Source: DATMXT01 sp963662765 (GTDB lineage: Bacteria; Bacillota; Clostridia; Oscillospirales; Feifaniaceae). Taken from it: a stretch of DNA of 64,000 nucleotides. Shown here one piece after another: positions 17,740 to 25,189 of the stretch. The position numbers and the translations under genes are program-made. Each line of letters begins with the position of its first letter. Position 1 is the first letter of the stretch. The notes beneath the pieces were generated by a model, which did no database searches, had not been told where the DNA came from, and saw only the letters and a list, made by a program, of their open reading frames with translations. The DNA lies in assembly GCA_963662765.2 (NCBI GenBank), contig CAXXUP010000004.1:124001-188000 (forward strand). The letters are read 5' to 3'.

Positions 17740-17764
17740 TAATCAACAATTTGGAGGTTCTTTT

Positions 17765-17887
17765 ATGAAAACCATCATCCGTGACTATACTCCCCCTGTT
17801 TATTGCTTCCTTTTTTCTCAAATGAAAAATTGGAAGGAATCAAGATATGGAAACAATATTTTGGGAGGTGGACTATGTCTCACCGCC
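17765..17887 (+). CDS. Short ORF after the attenuator, possible second leader
   Basis: An ATG at 17765 with a strong TTTGGAGG site opens a ~40-codon frame beginning MKTIIRDYTPPVYCFLFSQ. It runs past the start of the DUF1062 gene in another frame and stops at TAA near 17887. Because it overlaps the next start codon, translation of it could influence that gene. I recognise no homologue; it may be the decayed start of a lost gene. Confidence 0.3.
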
Positions 17888-18443
17888 TAAAATCATTCGT
17901 CACTGCAAAAAATGCGGTACGAAAACGGAATATGTCTCTTCGGGGATGTTTCGGGTGAACGCCCAGCAAAAACTGCTCGACGTGTGGCTTGTCTACAGAT
18001 GCGCATCCTGCAAAACCACATGGAATCTGCCGATATTTAGGAGAATAAGCCCTGCGGGCATCGGCCGCGAACTACTTGACAAGTTTCTCGGAAACGACGG
18101 CGAGCTGGCGCTAAAATATGCGATGGACACCGATCTTTTGGAAAGGAATGGGGCGGCGGTGATGCCTTTGGACTACCGTATCGTCGGCGACGAGGTGGAT
18201 TTCTCAAGGGATGTGCGGCTCGTAATCGCAAGCAGATCCCCGTGTAAAATTAAAGTGTCACAGCTTTTACGGGAGAAACTGTGCCTCTCCAATAGAGTCT
18301 TTGATAAAATGGTCTCTAGCGGCCGGGTCCGTATGGAAAACGGAGCGGGCATCAATCGTTGTAAGCTGCATGACAGTGCCATTGTTTTATTCGGCGGAAG
18401 CTTAGCCTGCCCCGATGAAGCAAATATTTCCGCCGCGAAATAA
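17847..18443 (+). CDS. DUF1062 domain protein
   Basis: A 198-residue protein of unknown function. The N-terminus, METIFWEVDYVSPPKIIRHC, leads into two CxxC pairs (CKKCGTK at about 20-26 and CASCKTTW at about 53-60), probably a zinc ribbon. A conserved RVNAQQKLLDVWLVYRC core lies between them. The C-terminal part has an S4-like look (VSQLLREKLCLSNRVFDKMV). The gene is alone, behind a leader with an intrinsic terminator, so expression is probably conditional. Family function is not known to me. Confidence 0.75.
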   Translation: METIFWEVDYVSPPKIIRHCKKCGTKTEYVSSGMFRVNAQQKLLDVWLVYRCASCKTTWNLPIFRRISPAGIGRELLDKFLGNDGELALKYAMDTDLLERNGAAVMPLDYRIVGDEVDFSRDVRLVIASRSPCKIKVSQLLREKLCLSNRVFDKMVSSGRVRMENGAGINRCKLHDSAIVLFGGSLACPDEANISAAK

Positions 18444-18493
18444 CGCGTCAGCGGCCTGCGTAATGACTGCAAATACGGTCCCTAAATTGAGCT

Positions 18494-18523
18494 AAAAAAC
18501 CGCCCCTTCTGGGGCGGTTTTTA
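18494..18523. terminator. Bidirectional terminator after DUF1062 and MGMT genes
   Basis: AAAAAACCGCCCC, TTCT loop, GGGGCGGTTTTT: a compact hairpin with A- and T-tracts, between convergent genes. Confidence 0.9.
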
Positions 18524-18524
18524 C

Positions 18525-18986
18525 TTAGCCTTGAATGGCTCCCTCATGTTTTAAAAGCAGCCGTTTGTTGCCCTCGCCCCCGGCCGAATAGCAGCCGAGC
18601 ACACCGCCCGCCTTTGTCACCCGGTGACAGGGGACGACGATGACAAAGGGATTTTGCTTCATGGCGCTCCCGACGGCCCTGGAGGCACCGGGCGAACCCA
18701 TCATCTGGGCGACCTCGCCGTAGGAGGCTGTCTTCCCGTAGGGTACGAGGGTGGGCAGTGCTTTTAAGATAGCTGCAAAGAAGGGGGAGCCTGAAATGGC
18801 GAGCGGCAGGTCAAACTCCCGGCGCTCCCCGGCGAAATATTCTTCAAACTGTTTTGCGGCCTCTTTTAAGAGCGGGGTCTCGGGCGGGACAAGAACGGCA
18901 CCCTCTCTATAGTGGATGCTGGTGATGGCGCCTTCAAGCTCCGTGATTTCAATGGGACCGATTGGGGTTGGGATGACGCATGGCAT
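18525..18986 (-). CDS. ogt: Methylated-DNA--protein-cysteine methyltransferase
   Basis: A 153-residue suicide enzyme that removes alkyl groups from O6-alkylguanine. The active-site motif IVVPCHRVTKAGG is present, preceded by the helix-turn-helix region PYGKTASYGEVAQMMGSPGA. I choose the ATG at 18986 (MPCVIPTPIGPIEI), which has AAGGAG at proper distance; upstream in-frame codons lack a site. A flavodoxin-like gene lies about 40 bases upstream on the same strand, so the two may be cotranscribed. Confidence 0.92.
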   Translation of the reverse strand: MPCVIPTPIGPIEITELEGAITSIHYREGAVLVPPETPLLKEAAKQFEEYFAGERREFDLPLAISGSPFFAAILKALPTLVPYGKTASYGEVAQMMGSPGASRAVGSAMKQNPFVIVVPCHRVTKAGGVLGCYSAGGEGNKRLLLKHEGAIQG

Positions 18987-19026
18987 GGCAAGGCTCCTTT
19001 CAAAGTTGTTTTTCGTAAGGCGGCCG

Positions 19027-19566
19027 TCACCGGCACAGCCTTGCGCCAAGCTCCTGCGCCTCGTCCATGGCAGGAAGCCCCGCTACAGCGCCCCTGGTGT
19101 TGCCGCAGACGGCAGTGACGGCGCCAATGTCCGTCACATTGCGAAAACAGGCCAGAAAACCGCGGTAGGAGGGGATGGCGGCAGTCTCTTCAACCGGATC
19201 ACCGCCTGCCACCGCCACAAACGCCGCCTTTTTGCCGGAGAGGCCGTTCGGGTAGATCTGATAGCAGCGGTCCATGACGGCCTTGAGCTGGGCTGTCAGG
19301 TTGTACATATAGACGGGGGAGCCAAATACTACGGCGTCTGCTGCCGCGATTTCGGAGATGATACGCACCATGTCGTCCTTGATTACGCAGACACCCGTGC
19401 TGCGGCAGGCGTCGCAGCCGGTGCATGGGGCAATTTTCATGCGCCCGACGTCAAGCCGGACCGGCTCGCCGCCGGCGGATTTAACCCCTTCGGCGACGGC
19501 GTCACAGAGGAGCTCGGTGTTGCCGCCCACCCGCGGCGAGGATGACAAAATCAGCACACGTTTCAT
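19027..19566 (-). CDS. Flavodoxin-like NAD(P)H-dependent FMN reductase
   Basis: A 179-residue flavoprotein. The N-terminus MKRVLILSSSPRVGGNTELL has the SSPR-GNT phosphate loop for FMN. CTGCDACRSTGVC (residues 48-60) is the Cys-rich insertion typical of iron-sulfur flavoprotein or anaerobic NADPH-FMN reductase relatives. GSPVYMYNLTAQLKAVMDR is the second FMN loop. The start has AAGGGGGC upstream. The gene begins 53 bases after repeat element copy A when read on its own strand. Confidence 0.85.
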   Translation of the reverse strand: MKRVLILSSSPRVGGNTELLCDAVAEGVKSAGGEPVRLDVGRMKIAPCTGCDACRSTGVCVIKDDMVRIISEIAAADAVVFGSPVYMYNLTAQLKAVMDRCYQIYPNGLSGKKAAFVAVAGGDPVEETAAIPSYRGFLACFRNVTDIGAVTAVCGNTRGAVAGLPAMDEAQELGARLCR

Positions 19567-19619
19567 TTAATAGCCCCCTTAAATTCATGTTGTATGATGG
19601 GACGGCGGGACGCCGCCTA

Positions 19620-19889
19620 GCCTGACCAATATAATCTGGACCCGCCCTGCGGGGCCGCTTTTCGCGCCAGACTTCATTTCATTCTTTGGCGGGCGTTAGC
19701 CCGCCGGTATCATTTTATTTCGCCTAGTACAAAAACCTGCTCCCGCAGGGTCGAAGATTTTGCAGGGCACTGGCTGTTTTGGAGCAAGGCAGCAGCCCGC
19801 GGATGGGCTTGACGCCCTTCAAGGGCTGCTAACGCCGCTCCGGGGCGGCCCGCGCCCTGCAAAACGGGTTCGTATTATATTGGTCAGGC
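19620..19889 (-). repeat. ~270-bp structured repeat, copy A
   Basis: Bounded by GCCTGACCAATATAAT on the left and its reverse complement on the right (16-17 bp perfect; the match continues imperfectly for about 24 bp). Read on the minus strand it aligns along its whole length with copy B (36085-36355). Internal stems include GTTTTGCAGGGC/GCCCTGCAAAAT and GGCGGGC-TAAC-GCCCGCC. It holds no ORF. On the minus strand it lies between hydF and the flavodoxin-like gene. No target-site duplication is obvious. Confidence 0.8.
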
Positions 19890-19895
19890 TTAGCG

Positions 19896-21098
19896 CTAAT
19901 AGACCACCTTGTCCAAAATTCCGGTGAGCTTTGCCAGCAGCACGCCGTAATTTGTCATGGGGACGCCGGCTGCCGCTGCCGCCTCAATGCGAGAGAGCAG
20001 GTATTTGCGGTTGAACATACAGCCGCCGCAGTGGACGACAAGGTCGTAGCCAGAAAGATACTCCGGGAAGTCGCGGCCTGACACAAAGTCGATTGTAAGT
20101 CCATGCCCAAACCGGGCTCTCAGCATGCGGGGGATCTTCTCACGGCCGATATCCTCCTCCAAAGGTGCATGGGTGCAGGCTTCGGCAATCAGTACATGGG
20201 AACTTTCGGTCAGCCGATCTATTGCCTGCGCCCCCTCTACGAGGGCCGCAATGTCGCCCTTGTGGGCGGCCATGAGGACGGAAAAAGAGGTGAGCCTGCT
20301 TGCCGCAGGTTTTTTTTCATAGACAAGGGGGAAGACCTGCGAGTCGGTGATGATGAGGTCGGGTGGGGCGGCAAGGGCCGCAAGCCCCGCATCCAGCTTG
20401 TCAGCCGTCACTGAGACGACGACACAGCCGTTGTCTAAAAGGTCCCGGGTGGTCTGCACCTGCGGCAGGATCAGCCGGCCCTTTGGGGCCTGAATGTCCT
20501 GCGGCATGACGAGCAGCACCGTATCCCCCGGCTTTACAAGCCGCGCGGTCAGCGAGACGCCGGCGAAGTCCTCGGGCAGCATGCGCAGCAGTGCCGCCCG
20601 AAGGGGCCCTGTCACAAATGGGCCGACGGTGGAGAGCGGCATGAAGGGGATGCCGAGTTTTTGTTCAAGCGCCTTCGCGGTTGCGGCGGAGCCTGCGGTA
20701 AGGTCCGATTTGCTCAGAATGCCAAGGGTCGGCGTGCCCTTTTCCTTTAATTTTGCAATCCACTGTGTTTCAAGGGCGAGGTCATCCATGCCGTCCGGGG
20801 CGACCAGTACAAGGGCCAAGTCGGTCCTTGCGACGACGGCAGCCGTCTTGTCAACCCGTAGGACGCCCAAAGTCCCCTCGTCGTCAAAGCCTGCGGTGTC
20901 GATGAGCACGCAGGGGCCCAGCCCCTTGATCTCCATGGACTTATAGACGGGGTCGGTCGTGGTGCCGGCGATTTCCGACACCAGCGCCACCGCGTGGCCG
21001 GCAAAGGAGTTGATAAGGGAGGATTTGCCGCTGTTGCGCCGCCCGAAAAGGGCGATATTCAGCCGCTCGGAGGCGGGGGTTTCGTTTAGTGTAGCCAT
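19896..21098 (-). CDS. hydF: [FeFe]-hydrogenase H-cluster maturation GTPase HydF
   Basis: A 400-residue GTPase and Fe-S scaffold on which the diiron subcluster is assembled before transfer to HydA (family knowledge). The P-loop GRRNSGKSSLINSF (about 18-31), the G3 region IDTAGFDDEG and the NKSD-like LSKSDL are present. The C-terminal cluster ligands EACTHAP and HCGGCMF match the family pattern. The start ATG 21098 lies seven bases after the preceding gene. hydE, hydG and hydA are not in the window. It is the last gene of the nitrogenase-like/transporter operon. Confidence 0.94.
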   Translation of the reverse strand: MATLNETPASERLNIALFGRRNSGKSSLINSFAGHAVALVSEIAGTTTDPVYKSMEIKGLGPCVLIDTAGFDDEGTLGVLRVDKTAAVVARTDLALVLVAPDGMDDLALETQWIAKLKEKGTPTLGILSKSDLTAGSAATAKALEQKLGIPFMPLSTVGPFVTGPLRAALLRMLPEDFAGVSLTARLVKPGDTVLLVMPQDIQAPKGRLILPQVQTTRDLLDNGCVVVSVTADKLDAGLAALAAPPDLIITDSQVFPLVYEKKPAASRLTSFSVLMAAHKGDIAALVEGAQAIDRLTESSHVLIAEACTHAPLEEDIGREKIPRMLRARFGHGLTIDFVSGRDFPEYLSGYDLVVHCGGCMFNRKYLLSRIEAAAAAGVPMTNYGVLLAKLTGILDKVVY

Positions 21099-21105
21099 GT
21101 TTTGC

Positions 21106-22176
21106 CTACCTTTTGGAATAGGTCGTCTTGACGCTGATGCCGCGGACCATGCCGAGCTTGCCCGAGAGGGCCGCAATGACATCCTCCGGTGCGTCAATGG
21201 CGACACTGATCAGGGAGAGCTCTTTCTTGGGGTAGGGCAGTCCCATACGGCCGATGATATAACTGCCGTACTCCGACAGCAGTGCGTTGATGCGGTCGAC
21301 ACTGCCCCTGTCCTCTACGATGATTGCGATGATGGCGATGCGGGTTTCCATAGGTAAGTCCCCCTTTGATTCTATTGTAAGGCTTTGGACAGAGTCCGTC
21401 AATATTTCCACCGGCGTGACGGTGCGCAGCAGTTCATAGGGCGTCTCGACCTCGCCGATGGCGGTGCGCACGCCGAAGGCATCGGCTAAGGTCTCCTCGG
21501 TCACGACCTCTACAGTCTGTCCGAAAATGTGTGTTCCCTTCCATAATAGAAGCGCCTTGTCGGCCCGCTGCAGCGCATGGACGGGATAGTGGGTGTTGAA
21601 AATGCAGACCATGCCCTCCGACGCGAGGTCAGAGATGGCGCCCAGCACGACAAGCTGGTTTCTGAAGTCGAGTCCCGACTCCGGCTCGTCCAATATTAGC
21701 AGTTTGGGGTTCGCCGCGATGGCCCTTGCAATCAGCACCATCTGAAGTTCCCCGCCGGAGAGTTCACGGCAGGGCCTTTTTGCAAGAGACTGGAGTCCGA
21801 GCCGCTCAAGAGCGGTAAAGGCTGCTGCCCTGTCGGACTTGCCGGGCTTTGCAAAAAGCCCCATATGGCTGCTGCGGCCAAGCAGCACGAGTTCTTCCAC
21901 AGTCTGCCCGGCAAAAGCCCCGCGAGCTTGCGGCACATAGGCCATGCGGCTCCAAAGTCGTCTCGGGGGGATACCGGCGACCGGCTCGCCGTCAAAAAAG
22001 CTCGCGCCCGACTTCCACATTAAGTGGCCCATCATACAGCGCAGCAACGTCGTCTTGCCGGCCCCGTTGGGGCCTAAGATTGCCAGCACATCACCGGAGG
22101 AAATTTCAAGCGAGAGGTCATTTATCATCGGATTTTCCCCGTAGGAGAAAGAGCCGTGTTCAACCGTGAAAGTCAC
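21106..22176 (-). CDS. FecE-type ABC transporter ATPase fused to a TM1266-like hydrogenase-regulator domain
   Basis: A continuous 356-codon frame. Residues ~1-255 are an ABC ATPase: Walker A LGPNGAGKTTLL, signature LSGGELQMVLIARAI, Walker B LLILDEPESGLD. From about residue 276 (METRIAIIAIIVEDR to KTTYSKR) there is an ~81-residue ACT-like TM1266 domain, the 'iron-only hydrogenase system regulator' family. The start GTG 22176 overlaps the permease stop. An internal AAGGGGG site before ATG 21351 could also yield the C-terminal domain alone. The fusion sits directly upstream of hydF, which suits the domain's usual hydrogenase context. Confidence 0.82.
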   Translation of the reverse strand: MTFTVEHGSFSYGENPMINDLSLEISSGDVLAILGPNGAGKTTLLRCMMGHLMWKSGASFFDGEPVAGIPPRRLWSRMAYVPQARGAFAGQTVEELVLLGRSSHMGLFAKPGKSDRAAAFTALERLGLQSLAKRPCRELSGGELQMVLIARAIAANPKLLILDEPESGLDFRNQLVVLGAISDLASEGMVCIFNTHYPVHALQRADKALLLWKGTHIFGQTVEVVTEETLADAFGVRTAIGEVETPYELLRTVTPVEILTDSVQSLTIESKGDLPMETRIAIIAIIVEDRGSVDRINALLSEYGSYIIGRMGLPYPKKELSLISVAIDAPEDVIAALSGKLGMVRGISVKTTYSKR

Positions 22177-23147
22177 AGTTCCCACCCCCCGCTTTTGCGC
22201 AGCAGCGCAATGAAGAAGGGCGCGCCGATAATGGCGGTCAGCACCGAGATCGGAATCTCGGACGCGGTCAGCGAGCGGGCGGCCGTATCGATGACAACGA
22301 GGAAGGCCGCGCCGAGGCTGATGGAGGCCGGAATAAGGCGCCGATTGTCGGAGCCGAGCGCCATGCGGCATACATGGGGCACTAAGAGTCCCACCCAGCC
22401 AACCTGTCCGCACATGGAGACGGCCGAGGCCGTGATCATGGTGGCCGAAAGCGCTGTAAGGCCCCGCAGCAGCAGAAGATTGACGCCGGACGATTTGGCC
22501 TCGTCCTCCGAGAGCGGCAGCAAATTGAGCCGCCACGAAAGCATTAAAAGGAGTCCTGTGCCGATGAGAATGAAGGGAGCGCCCAAGAGCAGCCGACTGA
22601 AACTCGCCGAGGTGAGGGAACCCATCAGCCAATAAGTGATGGCGGGCAGCTTTGACTCGGTGTCGGCGATGTATTTGAAAAATGAGATAAAGGCGGTAAA
22701 AAGGGAGGAGACCACAAGTCCCGCCAGCACGACAGTGGTGCGGGAGACGGCCCCCTGCCGACTGCTGCCGACCGAAACGGTCAGCATGACGGCCCCAAAG
22801 CCCGCCGCCAGCGCCAGGAATTGTGTTGCGAGGAGGGGAAGGCCGAAATAGAGCCCGATCACAGCCCCAAAGCTCGCCCCCGCCGCAACGCCCAGTGTGT
22901 CGGGCGTTGCGAGCGGGTTGGCAAAGAGACTCTGGAAGGCGGTGCCGGCGGCCGACAGCCCCGCGCCGACAATGAGTGCCAGCAGGACGCGGGGCAGGCG
23001 CATACCGGTGACAACGGCGTTATTCGTCTTACCGAGCAGGGCCGAGACGACCTCGCCAAAGGGAATTTCCATACGGCCCACGCCCAGACACGCGAGGGCC
23101 GTCACGACAGGGAGCAAGAAGAGCAAGGGGTACTTTAGGCGGCTCAT
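22173..23147 (-). CDS. FecCD-family ABC transporter permease
   Basis: A 324-residue inner-membrane permease of the BtuC/FecCD type, with about ten hydrophobic segments. Typical features are GMRLPRVLLALIVGAGLSAA, FQSLFANPLATPDTLGVAAG and the coupling-helix region LLVPHVCRMALGSDNRRLIP. The family imports siderophores, heme, cobalamin or oxyanion/metal chelates (family knowledge); the substrate cannot be told. Four-base overlap with the binding-protein gene and overlap with the ATPase gene show tight coupling. Confidence 0.92.
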   Translation of the reverse strand: MSRLKYPLLFLLPVVTALACLGVGRMEIPFGEVVSALLGKTNNAVVTGMRLPRVLLALIVGAGLSAAGTAFQSLFANPLATPDTLGVAAGASFGAVIGLYFGLPLLATQFLALAAGFGAVMLTVSVGSSRQGAVSRTTVVLAGLVVSSLFTAFISFFKYIADTESKLPAITYWLMGSLTSASFSRLLLGAPFILIGTGLLLMLSWRLNLLPLSEDEAKSSGVNLLLLRGLTALSATMITASAVSMCGQVGWVGLLVPHVCRMALGSDNRRLIPASISLGAAFLVVIDTAARSLTASEIPISVLTAIIGAPFFIALLRKSGGWEL

Positions 23148-24274
23148 TTATAGTCCATAGCCGACTCGACCGGCGGGTTGTAAATGGTGGCAAGGTCCTC
23201 GTCCGTCAGGGTCAGCCCGTAGAACTTCTCGTAGTAGTCCTTGACGGTCTCATCCATGTCGACGTCGGCAAACTGCTCGGGATAGAGGTTTTTGGCCATC
23301 CAAAGCAGCGCCAGGGGGGAATCGGAGCAGGGCGGGAACCAGTAGTACATGCCAAGCGGCATCTTGTAGACCGTGCCGTTTTTAACAGCCGTCAGCCCGC
23401 TCCAGTCCTGTCCCTCTACGGCGGTCGAGGTCATGAGCTCATCGGTTGTAAAGCCGCTGAAGCTGTTGAGGAAAATGACGTCGGGGTCCCATGCGTAGAT
23501 CTGCTCCAAGTTGACGGGGGAGATGGCCTGCTCAATATCGGCCGCGACGTTGACGGCGCCGATGGCCGACAGCCAGTACCGGCCAAAGGTGCTGCCGGCC
23601 GCGACAATGGCCGACTGGTTATAGTTTGCGAGGATGAGTGCGCTGCGGCGGTCGGCCTCGGGGATCTCAGCGACGCGGTCCGCAACCAGCTTTTGCACGT
23701 CGCGCCCGTAGTCGACAATCTTTTTGGCCTGCAGGTCTTCCCCCAGCGTCTCGCCCAGCAGCGCGACCCAGGAGTTGAAAGTCTCGACCGTGTTGTTGTC
23801 CTCAATGGTGGTGGAAAATCCGACGCAGGGGACGCCGGCCGTCTCGAGCTTAATTACAGCCTCGCAGTCGGCGGCGTTGTTGGTGTTGTAGAAGACGACG
23901 TCGGGCGTGAGGGCCAAAACCTCCTCGACGTTGACGGTCTCACCCTGGGCGAACTTTGTCGAAACATCGGCGACCTGCGGGGCCAGCTTGACGACAAAGG
24001 AGTGGAGGGCGGCATTTGCAGAAGAGGGGGTGAGGCCGACCAGTTTTTCGCCGGAGCCCGCCACCATGCAGTAGACCGAAGCTAAGGGCATCGTCGAGAT
24101 GATGACGACGCGGTCAATCTTACCCGGCACCTCAATGGTGCGGCCGGTGTCGTCGGTGACGGCACGGGTTTCGGGCGTGGTCTCCACCTCGCCGCCGGCA
24201 TCCGGAACGTCTTTGGCGGCACAGCCGACAAGCAGCATGGAGAGAACGAGGAGCAATGCAAAGAACTTTTTCAT
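23144..24274 (-). CDS. FecB/BtuF-type substrate-binding lipoprotein
   Basis: A 376-residue extracytoplasmic binding protein. The signal peptide with lipobox LLVGC (Cys18) is followed by an acidic linker and a class III binding fold beginning RAVTDDTGRTIEVPGKIDRV. Other visible parts are EEVLALTPDVVFYN and the C-terminal NGTVYKMPLGMYYWFPPCSD. The long interdomain helix typical of metal-chelate binding proteins fits the spacing. It lies three bases after the NifK-like gene, so it is part of the nitrogenase-like operon. The ligand is unknown. Confidence 0.9.
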   Translation of the reverse strand: MKKFFALLLVLSMLLVGCAAKDVPDAGGEVETTPETRAVTDDTGRTIEVPGKIDRVVIISTMPLASVYCMVAGSGEKLVGLTPSSANAALHSFVVKLAPQVADVSTKFAQGETVNVEEVLALTPDVVFYNTNNAADCEAVIKLETAGVPCVGFSTTIEDNNTVETFNSWVALLGETLGEDLQAKKIVDYGRDVQKLVADRVAEIPEADRRSALILANYNQSAIVAAGSTFGRYWLSAIGAVNVAADIEQAISPVNLEQIYAWDPDVIFLNSFSGFTTDELMTSTAVEGQDWSGLTAVKNGTVYKMPLGMYYWFPPCSDSPLALLWMAKNLYPEQFADVDMDETVKDYYEKFYGLTLTDEDLATIYNPPVESAMDYK

Positions 24275-24277
24275 GAA

Positions 24278-25189
24278 TCAATCTACCTTTCTGTAACTTG
24301 ATCGGGCGGGGTGCTTGTGGGGGATAAAGCACGTGCCTTCCGGCACCAGGGGACGGTATAGGGGGTCGCCCACGACGGTGTCCCAGCCCTCGGCGAGGGC
24401 CGCGGCAATTTTGGCCTCGTTGTCAAGGTGTCTGCCGCCAAGCTCCGGGTCAAAGGAGGCGACAACGCCGGCAACACCTTTGCAGTGTGCGGCCGCCGTT
24501 ATGGCAAAGACCTGTTCACCCAATATGAGGGTGTGGCCGCGCACAGGGAAGACGGGGGCAGGGGCAAGGTCAAAGGGGAGGCCGAGCATTCTCGCCGCCG
24601 CGAGTCCGCCGTAGCTTGCTACGACAGCGCTTTTGGCGCTGCGAGCGTGCAGAATGTCTTCAAAGGACTGGGCCGCAAGGTCCGGCCGGTCGAGCGGTGT
24701 CACGCCCAGCATGAGGGGCGCGACGTCCCGGACATGGCTTGCCGCCGGTGCAAAGCGGTCCAGCATGGCGCAAAGGGCTTCTGAAATGCCGACATCGTAG
24801 GGCCGGTAGCCGCCGCAAGGGAGGCCCAGTACGGGGAGATGGCACCGCGCTTCAAGCTCTGCGGCAAGGGCTTTAAAGTCGGCGCCCAGCATGTCGGGCA
24901 CGGGGCTGCCGACAAGAGCGACAAACCGGGGGGAGAGCTGTCTTGCGGCGGCCTCTACCTTGCGCAGCAGTGCCTCCTCGTCGCCTAAAGTCGCCTCCAT
25001 GCGCATCAGGGCGGAGGAGAAGACCGGCACCGGCCGGCGGGGCTCGTCGAAAGCGGCGTAGTTTTCGGCGCAGCCGGCCGAGTCGTGGATGACGACAAGG
25101 CCGCCCATGGGGGCCAATAGCGAGCAGGCGCCGCCGAGATCGGGGGCAAGGGGCGGCAAAAAGCGGGAGAGGATGCTCACAGGCAGCAC
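24278..25189 (-). CDS. Nitrogenase component 1-like protein, short NifK-type subunit
   Basis: A 303-residue member of the nitrogenase component-1 superfamily. GGLVVIHDSAGCAENYAAF (Cys40) corresponds to the first P-cluster-type cysteine. FVALVGSPVPDMLGADFKAL corresponds to the second site, but the cysteine is missing. Much shorter than true NifK (about 500 residues). It overlaps the NifD-like gene by 13 bases, suggesting a complex made in equal amounts. The reaction is not predictable: known relatives reduce protochlorophyllide, F430 precursors or C-S bonds. Confidence 0.78.
   Translation of the reverse strand: MLPVSILSRFLPPLAPDLGGACSLLAPMGGLVVIHDSAGCAENYAAFDEPRRPVPVFSSALMRMEATLGDEEALLRKVEAAARQLSPRFVALVGSPVPDMLGADFKALAAELEARCHLPVLGLPCGGYRPYDVGISEALCAMLDRFAPAASHVRDVAPLMLGVTPLDRPDLAAQSFEDILHARSAKSAVVASYGGLAAARMLGLPFDLAPAPVFPVRGHTLILGEQVFAITAAAHCKGVAGVVASFDPELGGRHLDNEAKIAAALAEGWDTVVGDPLYRPLVPEGTCFIPHKHPARSSYRKVD

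Noticed and set aside
22177..22632. N-terminal extension of the ABC ATPase frame
   Set aside because: It lies within the permease gene in another frame; the GTG at 22176 overlapping the permease stop gives a normal ATPase start.
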